A stretch of 64,000 nt of DNA from Agapetus fuscipes (GCA_951799405.1 OX637359.1:4274201-4338200); one strand, 5' to 3'. Shown: positions 39,818 to 50,290, numbered from the stretch's first letter. The notes: generated by a model from the sequence alone, not told the origin. Made by a program: numbers and translations.

Positions 39818-41022
39818 GGGGCAAGTGGTGTACCTATGGACAAGCTCTTTTTTTTTCGACTGAATATTTTTTTTCTCGCAAGTTAAGAAAGGTAGAGAGA
39901 AGATTGTTTATGTTATGTATTCATTGTCTAATTGTGCATAACCAACTTATTTTTGGTTTTGTAAAATATTGTCCTGTTTTGTGTTACGATCTTTCCCCCA
40001 AAAATCACATTTTTGTCCAGAGGTACACCTATGGGTGTGTACCTGTGGACAGGGGTAAGTGTACCTTGGGACAGCATGTGTACCTCTGGACATCAAAAAA
40101 TTGAAGTAGTTAAAAAATGATTAAAAATAGTATTATTTTATATTTTTTTAGTGATAAAATTGCACAACTTATTATTATAAAAATAACAACAAAACATTTT
40201 GATAGCGATTATTAAAAACACGTAATATAATATATTGTTAGAAGAACCTACCTTATAACAACAAATAATATTAAAAGTATTTTTTTATTTTCCATGTATA
40301 ACTCATACATCTCTTCGGAATCGTATGAATCTGATCCAAAAACGCCTTTATCCTAGGGCTGCATTTTATGAGAATTGTGAGGATGCAAAGTTAAAATGAA
40401 AACTCTGGATTCTTTTGCTTTTTTAATAACTTGTATATTTATATGGGAATTGTGGTAATATAATCCATGAATAGGAGAATTTGATCACTTTTGCAAGGTA
40501 TCACATAAGCAACGTGAATTCGTTTGACCAACTAAAAGATGGATATAGAATTAGAATAGTCTAACAAGCATTTTATTTTAAGTTGAGTACCTGTGGACAC
40601 AAGGCGTGTACCTTTGGACGTCCATAGGTACACGCAAAAATTTGTCCAGAGGTACACAAATGGTACTAAATTAAAAAATCAACTGACATTTAATTTTGAG
40701 GTTTAAAATAAGGCAAATGAATGCTCTATCGTTTTAAGCACTCCCTAAACCCTACATTGGTATTATCATTTGACTAAAATATTTCATAATCACACCATGA
40801 AAACTGTTTAAAAAATGCATAAAAATTTACTTTTTGTTGTTGAAAACTTGAATTGTAAAAAACGGGCACGTGTTGTAGGTGATGACAAGTTACACACAAT
40901 AATATTGAGAGCTATCAAAAATGTAATATCCCCGTTTATGTGAGGATTTTTTATCTTCTGTATTTCCAGAGATATGATGGTGTCCAAAGGTACACAGCGT
41001 CCAGAGGTACACCACTTGCCCC
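39818..41022. mobile_element. Non-autonomous pogo-type element with repeated internal motif
   Basis: Terminal inverted repeats GGGGCAAGTGGTGTACCT are flanked by TA on both sides (39816-39817 and 41023-41024). Eleven copies of a 14-mer of the form GTGTACCTNTGGAC or its complement occur at 39829, 40015, 40037, 40059, 40078, 40585, 40606, 40620, 40644, 40982 and 40999, most within ~300 bases of one end or in a central cluster. No transposase. The 14-mers resemble an array of transposase-binding sites. Confidence 0.8.
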
Positions 41023-41024
41023 TA

Positions 41025-41245
41025 CTCTTGAACTTAGTAGAATATTCGCGAATGTGCTGGCAAAATTAGTCACTGGATAGTTCTGTCTGTGAAGTATATA
41101 AGGCGTAGAATTGAGTGCGCTAAGCCAGTGAGATAGTTGCCTTTGATTTGAAGAGAGTAAGCGATACTAATCCAAAAGTGTTAAAAATAAATGTAAATTT
41201 GTAAAATTAATTAAGTGCAAATAAAGATCATGAAAAAAGACCTGT
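41025..41245 (+). repeat. LTR-like fragment
   Basis: Contains a TATA-like AGTATATAAGGCG, two AATAAA-type signals (AAAAATAAATG, GCAAATAAAG) and an AGTGTTAAAAATAAATGTAA segment, the layout of an LTR U3/R/U5. No internal retrotransposon sequence adjoins it, so a solo LTR or host sequence are both possible. Confidence 0.3.
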
Positions 41246-41349
41246 ATGTTTTAATTTAGAGACTTTTCGAACCAAAAACATTACAATACTATAAAAATTG
41301 ATTCCATTAAGTCAAACGTAAGCCATATTACAAAAAAAGTCGGCAAGAC

Positions 41350-41607
41350 GTCATCCCAGTGCTTGTTTGGTTGATCTACTATTTGATTCACAGATGATAT
41401 TTAAATAAAATTGTCTTAAGAATCACATTCTACGTAATCTGAGCTAAGAAAACAATGTAAAACACGATAATGTGAGAGTATTTTTAAATATTTTTTAAAA
41501 CAATATACAATTTTCATTACACACATTGGTTTCGTACACGTACAAACATTGCTCATGTGAAATTATTTCTGGTGAACAAAAACATACAAGCACTAAGGGG
41601 ACAAAAT
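41350..41607. mobile_element. M1 MITE
   Basis: Left end GTCATCCCAGTGCTTGTTTG and right end (reverse complement) GTCCCCTTAGTGCTTGTATG. The interior ends ACAAACATTGCTCATGTGAA, the shared M1 segment. Confidence 0.65.
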
Positions 41608-42220
41608 GGTGATTGATTAACAAATGTAGTTTTAAAAATATTGTAAAGCAATTTTAAACTGAAGTACTCTGAACAAAAATGGCTCAAGATTTTAGTTTCA
41701 ATCGCATTTTTTAATCTTCCACTTATTTTTATGGCTCCTTTCCTGCAGCGAGAAATCCTATTCAATTTAAAAGCCATAAAGTAGGTGCCATAAAAGCTCC
41801 CGCTTGTAATTTGCAATCTTTTAACTAGGATCTGGCCGCATAAAAAGTGGCCGTATCTTTCTCTATGACCTTATTGCATTCACTTTACAAACCACCCCCC
41901 CGTGACTGATGAGTTTGAAAATCGATCCCGCACAATTTTTGCGGGATTTGTGTGCGGGATTTTCCATGCCGAATCTGCGGGATTTGTGTAACCGTTATAA
42001 ATTGAAGTTTTGGTATAATAATTAAGATTAATGTTACATGTATGCCCACAAGCAGGAATCGAGCTCATGCATGGTACATTTTTGATGTAAAAATAAACAC
42101 CCAGCCTCAAATAACCCTACCTGTAACTTTTGCCGTATTTTCTTGGATCTGAGGGGAAATTGAAATAATTCTTCTTCGATCTTTAGATTCAATTAAATAA
42201 AAAATGTATTTTTTGTGTAT
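41608..42220. other. No recognised feature
   Basis: Contains a local triplicated GCGGGATTTGTGT/GCGGGATTT motif at 41938-41990 and a possible diverged RTE-A fragment at 42030-42150. Otherwise unrecognised. Confidence 0.4.
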
Positions 42221-42221
42221 G

Positions 42222-42345
42222 TTCCTTGACTTATAGGTTGGAATGCGGCTGACCACCCATGCAAGGAGTTGCAGGGTGTATGTTCATTTAAGATTCGGGT
42301 TTTTATATTTTAGGTCCACATGCGGCATGTTTAAGCGCGAACTTA
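42222..42345 (+). repeat. RTE-A LINE, internally deleted
   Basis: TTCCTTGACTTATAGGTTGG, ATGCGGCTGACCACCC, then a jump to GCAAGGAGTTGCAGGGTGTA and AAGCGCGAACTTATACG. The ~60-bp core is missing. Confidence 0.8.
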
Positions 42346-42349
42346 TACG

Positions 42350-42615
42350 TTCTCTAATCTTATTTAATCTAATTTTAGCTGCAATAACATATATCATTTA
42401 AGATTTATATTAAATGCATTCCCACAAGTAGACATGTATAATTTCGCGCTAACACATGCCGCATGTGGACCTACAATATAAAAACCCAATCTCAAATGAA
42501 CATAAGCCCTGCAACTCTTGCCGTCCTTCCCTGAAACAGGGGTGACATTGGCAAAGTGAACCATTTTTTACCGTATGGGTGGTTAGCAGCATACCAACCT
42601 ATAAGTCAAGGAAGT
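42350..42615 (-). repeat. RTE-A LINE 3' end
   Basis: The minus strand runs TTCCTTGACTTATAGGTTGG to TTGCAGCTAAAATTAGATTA. With 42222-42345 it forms a tail-to-tail inverted pair. Confidence 0.9.
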
Positions 42616-42700
42616 CAAGATGCCTGTCTGTGAAAATGCATATAATGTGAATCTTTAATGTTAAATATATTTGCAACTTAGATAAGATTAGATTAGATCA
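42616..42700 (+). repeat. RTE-A LINE 3' terminus
   Basis: TGCCTGTCTGTGAAAATGCA to TTTGCAACTTAGATAAGATT and the ATTAG tail. Confidence 0.75.
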
Positions 42701-42709
42701 AAGAAAAAA

Positions 42710-42860
42710 CGTAAAAAACGATAGTGTGAAAGTTTTCAAAAAAATTTAAAAATACAAATCTAGTTCTCATAAGACACATTTGTCTAGTACACTTGCAAAA
42801 AATACTCATGTGAAATTACCTCTGTTGGAGATACGACAAACAAGCACTAAGGCGACGCAG
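42710..42860. repeat. M1 MITE, partial
   Basis: Shares TCATGTGAAATTACCTCTG and the right end (reverse complement) GTCGCCTTAGTGCTTGTTTG with other M1 copies. The left end was not found. Confidence 0.65.
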
Positions 42861-43254
42861 TGCCACTAAACTGAACTATACATAATTATTATTAATATTA
42901 AGATCGTAATGATTGTTATAAAACACCGCAACAAATAACAAAGAAATTTGAGAATTTCCTGAAGTATTCTTGCTATCTTTCAGCGCTTGATTGTCGGGTT
43001 TCCGGCGTGGATATTTCACTCATCCTCTTTATCAGCGGCCGGTCTAGTGGAGGGGTGCAACTTCCCTGGGGTGGATATGCGAATAGAGCTTTCCTTTACG
43101 ATGAGAGCTGCTCGCACGCGATGCGAGCTTGCAGATTGATGGAGCGCTTTTGTACGTTCCACTTGCAAGAGCTTTCGCACTCGAAGCTTTTTGTGCTTTT
43201 ATTGTGAGTGAACTTAAACATGTTTCTGATTTCATTTTCCTGAAAACGTCCTTG
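42861..43254. other. No recognised feature
   Basis: Includes a less AT-rich block with repeated GAGCT/GAGCTT words (43080-43200) of unknown origin. A similar word pattern occurs at 46550-46640. Confidence 0.35.
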
Positions 43255-43515
43255 CAGTGACAGTACGCTGTCTTAGTTTTTGTTTGCCGTATACGCCATT
43301 CAGAAAATTTTACATGAGCAATGTTTGCATGTGTACTGGACCAATGTGTCTTATGAAAACAAGAAATTTTATTAAAAAAATATTTAAAAGAACTCTCACA
43401 TTTTCGAGTTTTACGGTTTTTCTTAGCTCAGATTGTGTGGAATTTGATTCAAAAGACAACTGCATGAAAAAGTCATATTTGACAAGATTGGCGTATACGG
43501 CAAACAAGAACTGGA
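43255..43515. mobile_element. M1 MITE
   Basis: Ends TAGTTTTTGTTTGCCGTATA and (reverse complement) CCAGTTCTTGTTTGCCGTAT. The interior GAGCAATGTTTGCATGTGTA and GTCTTATGAAAAC matches 25395-25660. Confidence 0.75.
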
Positions 43516-43589
43516 GGAGCGAGTAGTCACGAAACGGCGCTCTACAAATCATCATCATCATTATGTTTTTGTTGTATTCTTCTTCTTCT

Positions 43590-44040
43590 TTTTGTATCAC
43601 TTCTATTGAAGATCAGCGATCATCATGGCTATTTTGACTTTGGATGCTGCGGCTCGAAACAGGGACTTGGTGCTTATGCCGAACCACTGTCGCAGGTTTT
43701 TCAGCCACAATGTCCTTCGGCGTCCCTGAGATCTTCTCCTCTCAATCTTACTTATAGTATGATAAGATGAAGGAGACGATACTTACTTCTCATTTCTCAT
43801 AATGTGACCGAGTACATAAGCATTCTCTGCTTAATAGTTGGCAGAAGCTCCTTTGTAGTGCGCATTCGTTGGATGACTTCTTCATTAGTGACTCGATCAC
43901 GCCAAGAGATCCGAAGCATTTTTCGGTAGAGACACATCTCGAACGCTTCAATTCGTCTCTCCAGTGCCTGCGTGAGCGTTCATCCCTCCATACCATATAG
44001 AGCGGTTAAGAAGACTCAGCACATCACTATGCGCTTCCGG
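43590..44040 (-). pseudogene. RTE-C endonuclease-RT LINE, decayed C-terminus
   Basis: The minus strand encodes, with frameshifts, LERRIEAFEMCLYRKMLRIS, WRDRVTNEEVIQRMRTTKEL and LLHLI, then AEGHCG and a worn SLIFNRS end. This block (RRIEAFEMxLYRRML..W..KVTNEEVL) is characteristic of an RTE-like endonuclease-RT family widespread in insects. A second copy lies at 46060-46440. Confidence 0.75.
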
Positions 44041-44374
44041 AGTTCAAGGTTTGTTGTCTTATGATTTCGTTAATAAAACTAAGGTAAAATCGTTACAGAA
44101 CTGATGCATCTATATGTTTAGGGCCTGTTGCACAAAACTCTCCAATCAGACAAAAATAAAAATTAAGTGTGATTTCTCACATCAAATAAAAAATTTCGTT
44201 GCATATACGTAAACCAATTGACGTACATCATGTTCCTTGTTCAAATTCCATCATATTATTACCCACTTCCAAGATATATTTAACCGAGGTCGTTACCAAG
44301 TTAAGCAATTCAATTTTATGTGTCAATCAAATATTGATTGGAGGTTGTTGCAAATCTATTTACATTTAATTTTA
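44041..44374. other. No recognised feature
   Basis: AT-rich unique DNA. Confidence 0.4.
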
Positions 44375-44625
44375 ACTAAGTTGCAAAGATATATTAACAT
44401 TCAAGGCTATTTTTTTTTTTTTACGAATGCCCACAAGTATGTACAGTATCTTATGAAATTTCAAAAACTTTATTAGATGGTGATAACACTGGATACTTGT
44501 TCTTGTATCCAGCCGCCATTCGACTAGGGTTGGCCAATACCTGCGTAAGTGTCTACACTTTCCTCTGTCCTTGACCATTTCTTTCATCTCCTCGGCATTC
44601 GTCACTCTCCTCATGTATACTAATC
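44375..44625 (-). repeat. RTE-A 3' scrap and RTE-B coding scrap
   Basis: 44375-44440 on the minus strand resembles the RTE-A end (TTAATATATCTTTGCAACTT). 44485-44620 reads MRRVTNAEEMKEMVKDRGKC, RHLRRYWPTLVEWR, a diverged RTE-B/RTE C-terminus with its stop region. Confidence 0.6.
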
Positions 44626-44870
44626 TTATCTAATCTAAGTTGCAAAGATATAAAAAATTAGGGATTCAAATTATATGCATTTTTACAAGCAGATACGGAT
44701 AAGTTCATGCTTACACATGCCGCATGTGGACCTACAACTTACAAACCCAAATATCAAATGAACATACACCCTGCAACTCTGACCGACCTTCCCTGAAACA
44801 GGGGTGACATTGGAAAAGTGAACCATGTTCTACACCACGGATGGTAAGCCGACCATTGCGATGACCATTT
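44626..44870 (-). repeat. RTE-A LINE 3' end
   Basis: The minus strand reads GGCTTACCATCCGTGG, TTCACTTTTCCAATGTCACC, CAGGGAAGGTCGGTCAGAG and GTATCTGCTTGTAAAAATGC, ending CTTAGATTAGATAAGATT. Confidence 0.85.
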
Positions 44871-45536
44871 TAATGCATATTATTCTAATTCACGTCCAGA
44901 TATCTCGTCATAAATAATTTTTGACGAGTTGTGTATCTTGTTTTATGTGTAGCAGGCACAAACTCCTTTGCAAGATATCTTGTTTCACTGTAAACTATTT
45001 AAAATGCTTTTCCAGCATTATCTGCATCCGCTGTCCGTCTTTTTGATGAACGACCTGGCGTCTTATCTTGTTTCATTGCATTTTTCAGCACTTTGCAAAG
45101 TGCATGCGGTTCATATCCTCGCAAATGCAAAAGTAGGCGAAATATTATAAACGAGACCCCTCAGTTTTCGTACGTTTTGGTTTTTGTTTTGCCGAATAAT
45201 GTATTGCCAATTATTTTTATTAAATTCCAAGATTTTTCCATTACTGAAGCTATATTCAGTGCGTTAAGTTTATTAGAAATTTAATGGTATTTAACAAAGT
45301 TAGAAAAAATATGACAATACTTGCTTACCTTTTTTAACCTCCTTGACAGGAGTTTTCAAATAAAAAATTACAATAATAAGTAACAAAAACAGATGAGCTG
45401 TATATGAAGACTAAAGGGGAAGAACAAGGAATGTCAGTTGGAGAAAATTTTGAGTAAATCACAATTATCTGGTTAAATAAATAAATCGCAGTTTGATTAA
45501 AACAACCCAAGTAAAATCATAACAATATACTGTCGT
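44871..45536. other. No recognised feature
   Basis: Open frames of 60-63 codons at 44968-45284 are unsupported. A GATATCTCGTCAT/ATGACGAG-like word recurs around 44895-44930. Confidence 0.4.
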
Positions 45537-45961
45537 AATAATAATAATATTAGGATGATTTATTTGGTGAGCGCTGTTTTTGTGTGTATCACACCTCAAG
45601 AGCCCTCTGCGAGCTTGGTCGTCGCTGTAGAAAGCGCCAATTCTCAAGCAAGACCCAGTTGTTGTAAGGTTGGATGGAACTTTCAGTGACCGGTCTTTGG
45701 TAAATGTTTATGAATTTTTCAACCCAGCGAAGAGCACATTCGAAATATAAATGGTATATTTTTGTGCTCCGCCGGGATCCAAATCCACAACCTTCCATTT
45801 ACGAGTCCGAAGTGTTGCCACTGGACTACGAACCGGTCCAAGAAATGCCAACAACCCGCGGTGCACCTAGCGGTCACTCATCCGAGTAGCATCCGCGCCC
45901 AATGTTGCTTAACTTCGGTGATCTGATGAGAACCGGTGTTTCAACATGGTATCGTCGTTGA
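45537..45961 (-). mobile_element. Composite SINE S1: 5S rRNA + tRNA-like + body + LINE tail (second copy)
   Basis: Read on the minus strand from 45961: a 5S rRNA-like head (CAACGACGATACCATGTTGA, AAGTTAAGCAACATTGGGC, CACCGCGGGTTGTTGGC), then the tRNA-like unit with A box TAGTCCAGTGG and B box GGATTTGGATCC, body CTCTTCGCTGGGTTGAAAAA, and the LINE-shared end GAGGGCTCTTGAGGTGTGAT with an (ATT)n tail. It is collinear with 17904-18335 over its whole length, which shows that the 5S-tRNA junction is a property of the family and not a chance insertion. Confidence 0.9.
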
Positions 45962-46029
45962 CAAAATCGTTCTCCTCAAGTGTTCCATTTCCACCGTACT
46001 TATGCAACATTATATTCATCATTTTGTTT

Positions 46030-46440
46030 ACAAGAATCTTTACGCGTTTACAAGGTTTCCCTGAAGTTTCTTTGAAGCGTTCGAGATGTGTCTCTACCGA
46101 AAAATGCTTCGGATCTCTTGGCGTGATCGAGTCACCAATGAAGAAGTCTTCCTACAAATGCGCACCACAAAGGAGCTTCTGCCAACCATTAAACAAAACA
46201 ACTGATGATAGACTTCGGTCACATATTGAGAAATGAGAAATGCCGTCTCCTTCATCTTATCGTACAGGGTAAGATTGAGGGTAGAAGATTTCAGGGACGC
46301 CGAAGGACATCGTGGCTGAAAAACCTGCGAGAATGGTTCGGCAGAAACACCAAGTCTATGTTTCGAGGCGCAGCATCCAAAGTCAAAATAGCCATGATGA
46401 TCGCTGATCTTCGATAGAAGTGGCACGAAAAGAAGAAGAA
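46030..46440 (+). pseudogene. RTE-C endonuclease-RT LINE C-terminus
   Basis: Shifted frames give RFEMCLYRKMLRISWRDRVT, KKSSYK and then the open stretch DFGHILRNEKCRLLHLIVQG, KIEGRRFQGRRRTSWLKNLR, EWFGRNTKSMFRGAASK and VKIAMMIADLR before the stop. GRRRxSWLKNLRxWF is a signature of this insect-common RTE-like family. A GAAGAAGAAGG run follows. Confidence 0.85.
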
Positions 46441-46744
46441 GGTTTCCCTTGCAACTTTTTAAGTACATGCGCTTGCTCCATCGAACGATACCTCCTATCG
46501 ATCGAGTTTTCATTAATTGAGTGTTTCGCTAAGCCGTTCTTCAGAGTTCAGCCCTCAAACACTCGAGCTATAGCTCGAGCTTAATAGAGCGTAGCTTCAA
46601 GACGAGATAAGTGTTGGCTTTGAGCTTTAAAGTGAACACAGCCTTTTTGAGAAACAAGTTTATTGGCGAGGAGCTTTTAATGAAATAGCTTTTATGGATA
46701 CGATATCCCATGACATAATTTGATGTATACAAGTACATTTTGCA
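46441..46744. other. No recognised feature
   Basis: A block rich in GAGCTT/GAGCT words at 46550-46640, otherwise unique. Confidence 0.35.
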
Positions 46745-47365
46745 TATATATTCTTTAAATAAATATATATTTTGTGAAGAGGAATGCAATTCACCAACCT
46801 TTTCAGACTGACCAGAAACAGATAATAATATAATCAATAAATAATTCATTATTGTATTGAAAGGAGAGCCAGCACTCCTATTGACAAGGATAGAACATAA
46901 TTATATGATAAGTCAATCTTGTCCAATTTTTTATTCCTTGACTTATATGTTGGTATGAAACTGACCACCCATACTGAAAAAAATGGTTCAATTTGCCAAT
47001 GTCACCCCTGTTTCAGAAAAGGTCGCAAAAGTTGAAAGGTGTATGTTCATTTGAGGTTTGGATTTTAATTTGTACGTACACATTTAGCATTTGTAAGCGC
47101 AAACTTACACGTGTCTGTTTGAGGGCACGTATTTGCAATGAGTATTGAATGTTAATAAATCTTTGCAACTTAGAATACATATTATTATTATTATAGTACC
47201 TATATTTAAATGAATTATTAATTTATAATTACCCAATGCCATCTGTTGAACCAGGATCAAAGTTGTCGTCAAATTTCCCAAGCGGGAATCGCACCAATTT
47301 TACTCGATTCCAAATATGCTAGGAAGATCAGGCACTTGACTCCATCGGCCATAACACCAATATAA
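46745..47365 (-). mobile_element. S2 SINE split by an RTE-A insertion
   Basis: The 3' part (46745-46860: GGTTGGTGAATTGCATTCCT on the minus strand) and the 5' part (47215-47365: ATGGCCGATGGAGTCAAGTG, B box GGTGCGATTCCCGCTTGGG, CCTGGTTCAACAGATGGCAT) belong to one minus-strand S2 copy. An RTE-A 3' end (46930-47185) lies in between. Confidence 0.75.
46930..47185 (+). repeat. RTE-A LINE 3' end, nested in S2
   Basis: TTCCTTGACTTATATGTTGG to CTTTGCAACTTAGAATACAT, with an (ATT)n end. Confidence 0.85.
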
Positions 47366-47414
47366 TTAATTTTAATAATTAATTATTCAAATGATAAAAC
47401 TTTTTCTTTGAATA

Positions 47415-47560
47415 TGAGTTTTCGGCTCACCCGACTTCATGATGATGCTGGAGATTTGATTTCAGGGATCTGTTGCTGCGGTCTGTGGGAGCTGGAGTTT
47501 CCGGGCGTTTCACCCATGTCTACGTTGGGTTTCTTCAGCGTGAAACTAAAGGGAAGAAGA
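47415..47560 (-). mobile_element. Hammerhead-family element fragment
   Basis: On the minus strand a hammerhead-like motif (47504-47538) is followed by CTCCAGCTCCCACAGACCGC, AGCAACAGATCCC and the family tail CATCATCATGAAGTCGGGTG, AGCCGAAAA. This matches the right half of 13810-14074, and no left inverted arm is present. The tRNA-free, RT-free structure supports a terminal fragment. Confidence 0.7.
47504..47538 (-). ncRNA. Hammerhead-like motif with mutated cleavage triplet
   Basis: CTGAAGA, stem II ACCCA/TGGGT around ACGTAGACA-type loop, GAAAC, but GCC instead of GTC. The lost U at the NUH triplet should abolish cleavage. Confidence 0.55.
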
Positions 47561-47700
47561 TGAATATTTTCATCAACATCTATATCTAAATCTGCCCCAC
47601 AATCCGGAAAGCGCGATCCCCAAAATAAGTGCGTATTTGACAGCGAGGCTGCGTCAACCTGACAGCACCACTCCCCACTCAATGATAGCATTGTGGAAGA
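47561..47700 (-). pseudogene. CR1/L2-like LINE fragment
   Basis: The minus strand contains TTTGGGGATCGCGCTTTCCG and GATTGTGGGGCAGATTTAGA, the equivalent of FGDRAFRxAG in the 27535-28370 element, in a degraded frame. Confidence 0.6.
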
Positions 47701-48110
47701 ATAATTCAAAATTTAACACTATCCTTGGCTTACATTCTCATTTTACTCTCTCGTCAAAACATATTTTCATTCATATAAAGTGAATAAAAAAGTGACATGG
47801 ATTTTTTTCTCATAAAAAAAAACAGCCAAGGCTTCATTCCATCATTAGTGTTTTATTTTTAGACAGACACTCCCATATCAATTTTCTCTTTTGTCGTAAT
47901 GCAAAAGGAAACGCGAATAAGTTACAATCAGAAATGATAAATAGACCAAACGTATTTTCCATGCCCTGAAACGTCCCAGTAATAAAGATGATTACAGACA
48001 TTCGCCACGAGAGTGAGTAAAAAATAAGGCTTTTTTTATTCACAAAGTTTAAAATTCATTGTCGTCTAAAAAGACTAATACTTGTTTACTTATCTTTCTT
48101 CGGCTCAGAA
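47701..48110. other. No recognised feature
   Basis: AT-rich unique DNA. Confidence 0.4.
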
Positions 48111-48114
48111 GCCT

Positions 48115-48345
48115 TAAAAAATCAGGATCCCCTGCACCTTAATCCTACATGGCTCTCTGTCTTGTGCCGCTTCCCTCCATGATCCCCTCACTCCCAGAAC
48201 TTTGGCGTTGGCTTCGACGTTGTCTGCCCACTGCATCCTGGAATGTTCGAGTGGTCTAACACCTGAGGGGTCACCATTCAAGACAGTTCTATGAATCTGA
48301 GGTCCTCTGCACGCGCTACATGCTCGGCCCACTGGAGTCTTTTGA
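48115..48345 (-). pseudogene. LINE reverse transcriptase C-terminus (VEADAKVLG type)
   Basis: The minus strand reads frames related to RAC-RGPQIHRTVLNGDPSGV, RPLEHSRMQWADNVEANAKV, LGVRGSWREAAQDREPCR. The combination RMRWADNVExDxxxLGVxxWREAAQDRExWR is a recurrent non-LTR C-terminus in arthropod genomes. The block is open for 72 codons but lacks all upstream domains. Confidence 0.7.
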
Positions 48346-48411
48346 TTTCATTAACGACACTATTATGAAACTACAAAGACTAATGCAACTTATTTTTCTT
48401 CGCAGGGTTGT

Positions 48412-48715
48412 GTATAATCTATAATCTAAGTTGCAAAGATATATAACGTTTAAGATTCATATTAAATGCATTTCCCATAAGCAGACTGGCAAAAATTGTG
48501 GGGCTTATGTTCATTTAAGGTTTGGATTTTATTTGTAAGTACGCATTCAACATTTGTAAGCGCAAACTACACGTGTTGGTTTGTGGGCATACATCTGAGA
48601 GCTTTAAATGAATATATCCTTGCAACTTAGATTATTATTATTATTATTATAGACACGTATAAGTTCGCACTTACATATGCCGCATGTGGACTTACAACAA
48701 CTTAAAACCCTAAAT
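48412..48715. mobile_element. RTE-A copy nested inside an opposite-strand RTE-A copy
   Basis: Minus-strand RTE-A (48412-48485 and 48650-48715) is interrupted by a plus-strand, 5'-truncated RTE-A (48486-48649, GGCAAAAATTGTGGGGCTTA to (TTA)n). AGAC sits at both junctions (CATAAGCAGAC on the left, ATAGACACGTATAAG on the right), consistent with a short target duplication. Confidence 0.75.
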
Positions 48716-49559
48716 AAGTGACATATTAAGCTAGCATGGGTTTTTCAGATGAATGCACCTATTTTCCTATTTTCTACGTAATAAAAAACAAAAAAATGTG
48801 ACAATCCAGTAGTTTACAAGTTTTTCATGAGCACTTCCTTATAATTAGTTCACTTACTATGAGAAGTTACCCTAAATATAATGTTTTTACCATGATTTCT
48901 CAAATCAGTGAATCAGCCCTTATTCAGTTTTACCTTTAAGGTGGTGATATAATGTATATGACTTTTGCACTTATAAAATGCAAAGAAAACGTGTAACGTT
49001 ACAGAACGATACAGGCAATACATTATGTCATAGCTACTAAAGTAAAAAATTAAGGACGTACCTATTTTCAAATGACTCTTAAAGCATGAAAGTTGTTTAC
49101 AAATATGCAAGATATTAGTATACGTGTTTGGTTTGTACGTGTTAGTTAAATAATAAATCTATGAAATTTATAGACATAAGTAGATGCGTAGAAAAAAGGC
49201 ACCTAAAAATAACTTGTATTTGATCGATATTTGATCGAGATGAATTCAGTGTTGAATCGAATATTCTGTTTTTTTTTTTTTTATCTTGTATATTTTAATA
49301 TCTTTTGAGTTGTGCCATTCTCGTCACCGATTTGTGCGGTATAAAAATATACCGTATTTTGTTTCTGGGCTCCCGATACACAGCCTTGAGATATTCCCGA
49401 ATGCCAGCGAGCTTTTTTATGGCTCTGTATTATTTATACCTACCGCGCCGAGCACTTGAATAAGAAATAATTCTTTTTCTCTCGATCTAAGAATTTTATC
49501 CACCCACCTCCTCTCACTTTTTGTACTCCTGATCTCCGAATAAAAGAGATAGTAATTAT
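48716..49559. other. No recognised feature
   Basis: AT-rich unique DNA. Confidence 0.4.
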
Positions 49560-49579
49560 AGTTAATAATAATATCCTAA

Positions 49580-49735
49580 GACCTCTTACACGATGGTCAG
49601 ATGATGTTAAAAGAGTCGCTGGTGACTGGATGCAGAGAGCCCAGGACTGAGACGCCTGGAGAGATATTGGGGAGGCCTATGTCCAGCAGTGGACAACAAG
49701 TGGCTGATTAAGAAGAAGAAGAATAATAATAGTAA
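49580..49735 (+). pseudogene. RTE-type LINE extreme C-terminus (EAYVQQW type)
   Basis: The frame reads TRWSDDVKRVAGDWMQRAQD, a stop, then DAWRDIGEAYVQQWTTSG and stop, followed by AAGAAGAAGAATAATAATAG. The RWxDDxRxxAGxxWMRxAQDRxxWRxxGEAYVQQWT ending is characteristic of a common insect non-LTR family. One internal stop. Confidence 0.75.
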
Positions 49736-49737
49736 TA

Positions 49738-49805
49738 ATAAAACTAATAGGATGATTTACTAGGTCAGCGCTGTTTTTGTGTAAATCACACCTCAAGAGC
49801 CCGAT
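49738..49805 (-). repeat. S1 SINE 3' tail
   Basis: The minus strand reads GGGCTCTTGAGGTGTGATTT, ACACAAAAACAGCGCTGACC, AAATCATCC with (ATT)n. Confidence 0.75.
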
Positions 49806-50034
49806 AATACTACTTTACGTCAAAACTCAAGAATGAAGTTTTTCACAAAAGAGTATGGAAAATACAACAGCGTACCTAGTGAGCGATTTAATTTCCTGAC
49901 ATTGCTTGAATGGTTGATTTACGTTAGTATTTTCTAGATAATAATATTATAAATAAGTTATACTTACCATATCATATCATCCTTTGAAGGCAAGAATTTG
50001 CACTATTAGTGTAGCTTGATTTTATTAGCTATAG

Positions 50035-50290
50035 TCGGTGTTATGGCCGAGTGGGTCAAGAGGCTGACCTTTCTAGCGTATTTGGAATAGAATAACGTTG
50101 GTTCGATCCCCGCTTGGGTCACTTGACTTTAACTTTGACCCTGGTTCAACAGATGTTATTGAATAATTATTTCTTAATAACTCATTAATATAAACAATCA
50201 TGAATTATTAATTGATGATATTAATATCTATTTCTGGCCAGATAGAATAGGTTGGTGAATTGCATTCCTCTTCACAAATCTTTTTTTTAA
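50035..50290 (+). mobile_element. S2 SINE, full length
   Basis: Head CGGTGTTATGGCCGAGTGGG, TCAAGAGGCTGACC, B box GGTTCGATCCCCGCTTGGG, then CTTTGACCCTGGTTCAACAG, the AATAATT palindromic segment, and TAGAATAGGTTGGTGAATTG, CATTCCTCTTCACAAATC. The GGCCGAGTGG-type A box and long variable region indicate a class-II (Leu/Ser-like) tRNA ancestor. Confidence 0.85.
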
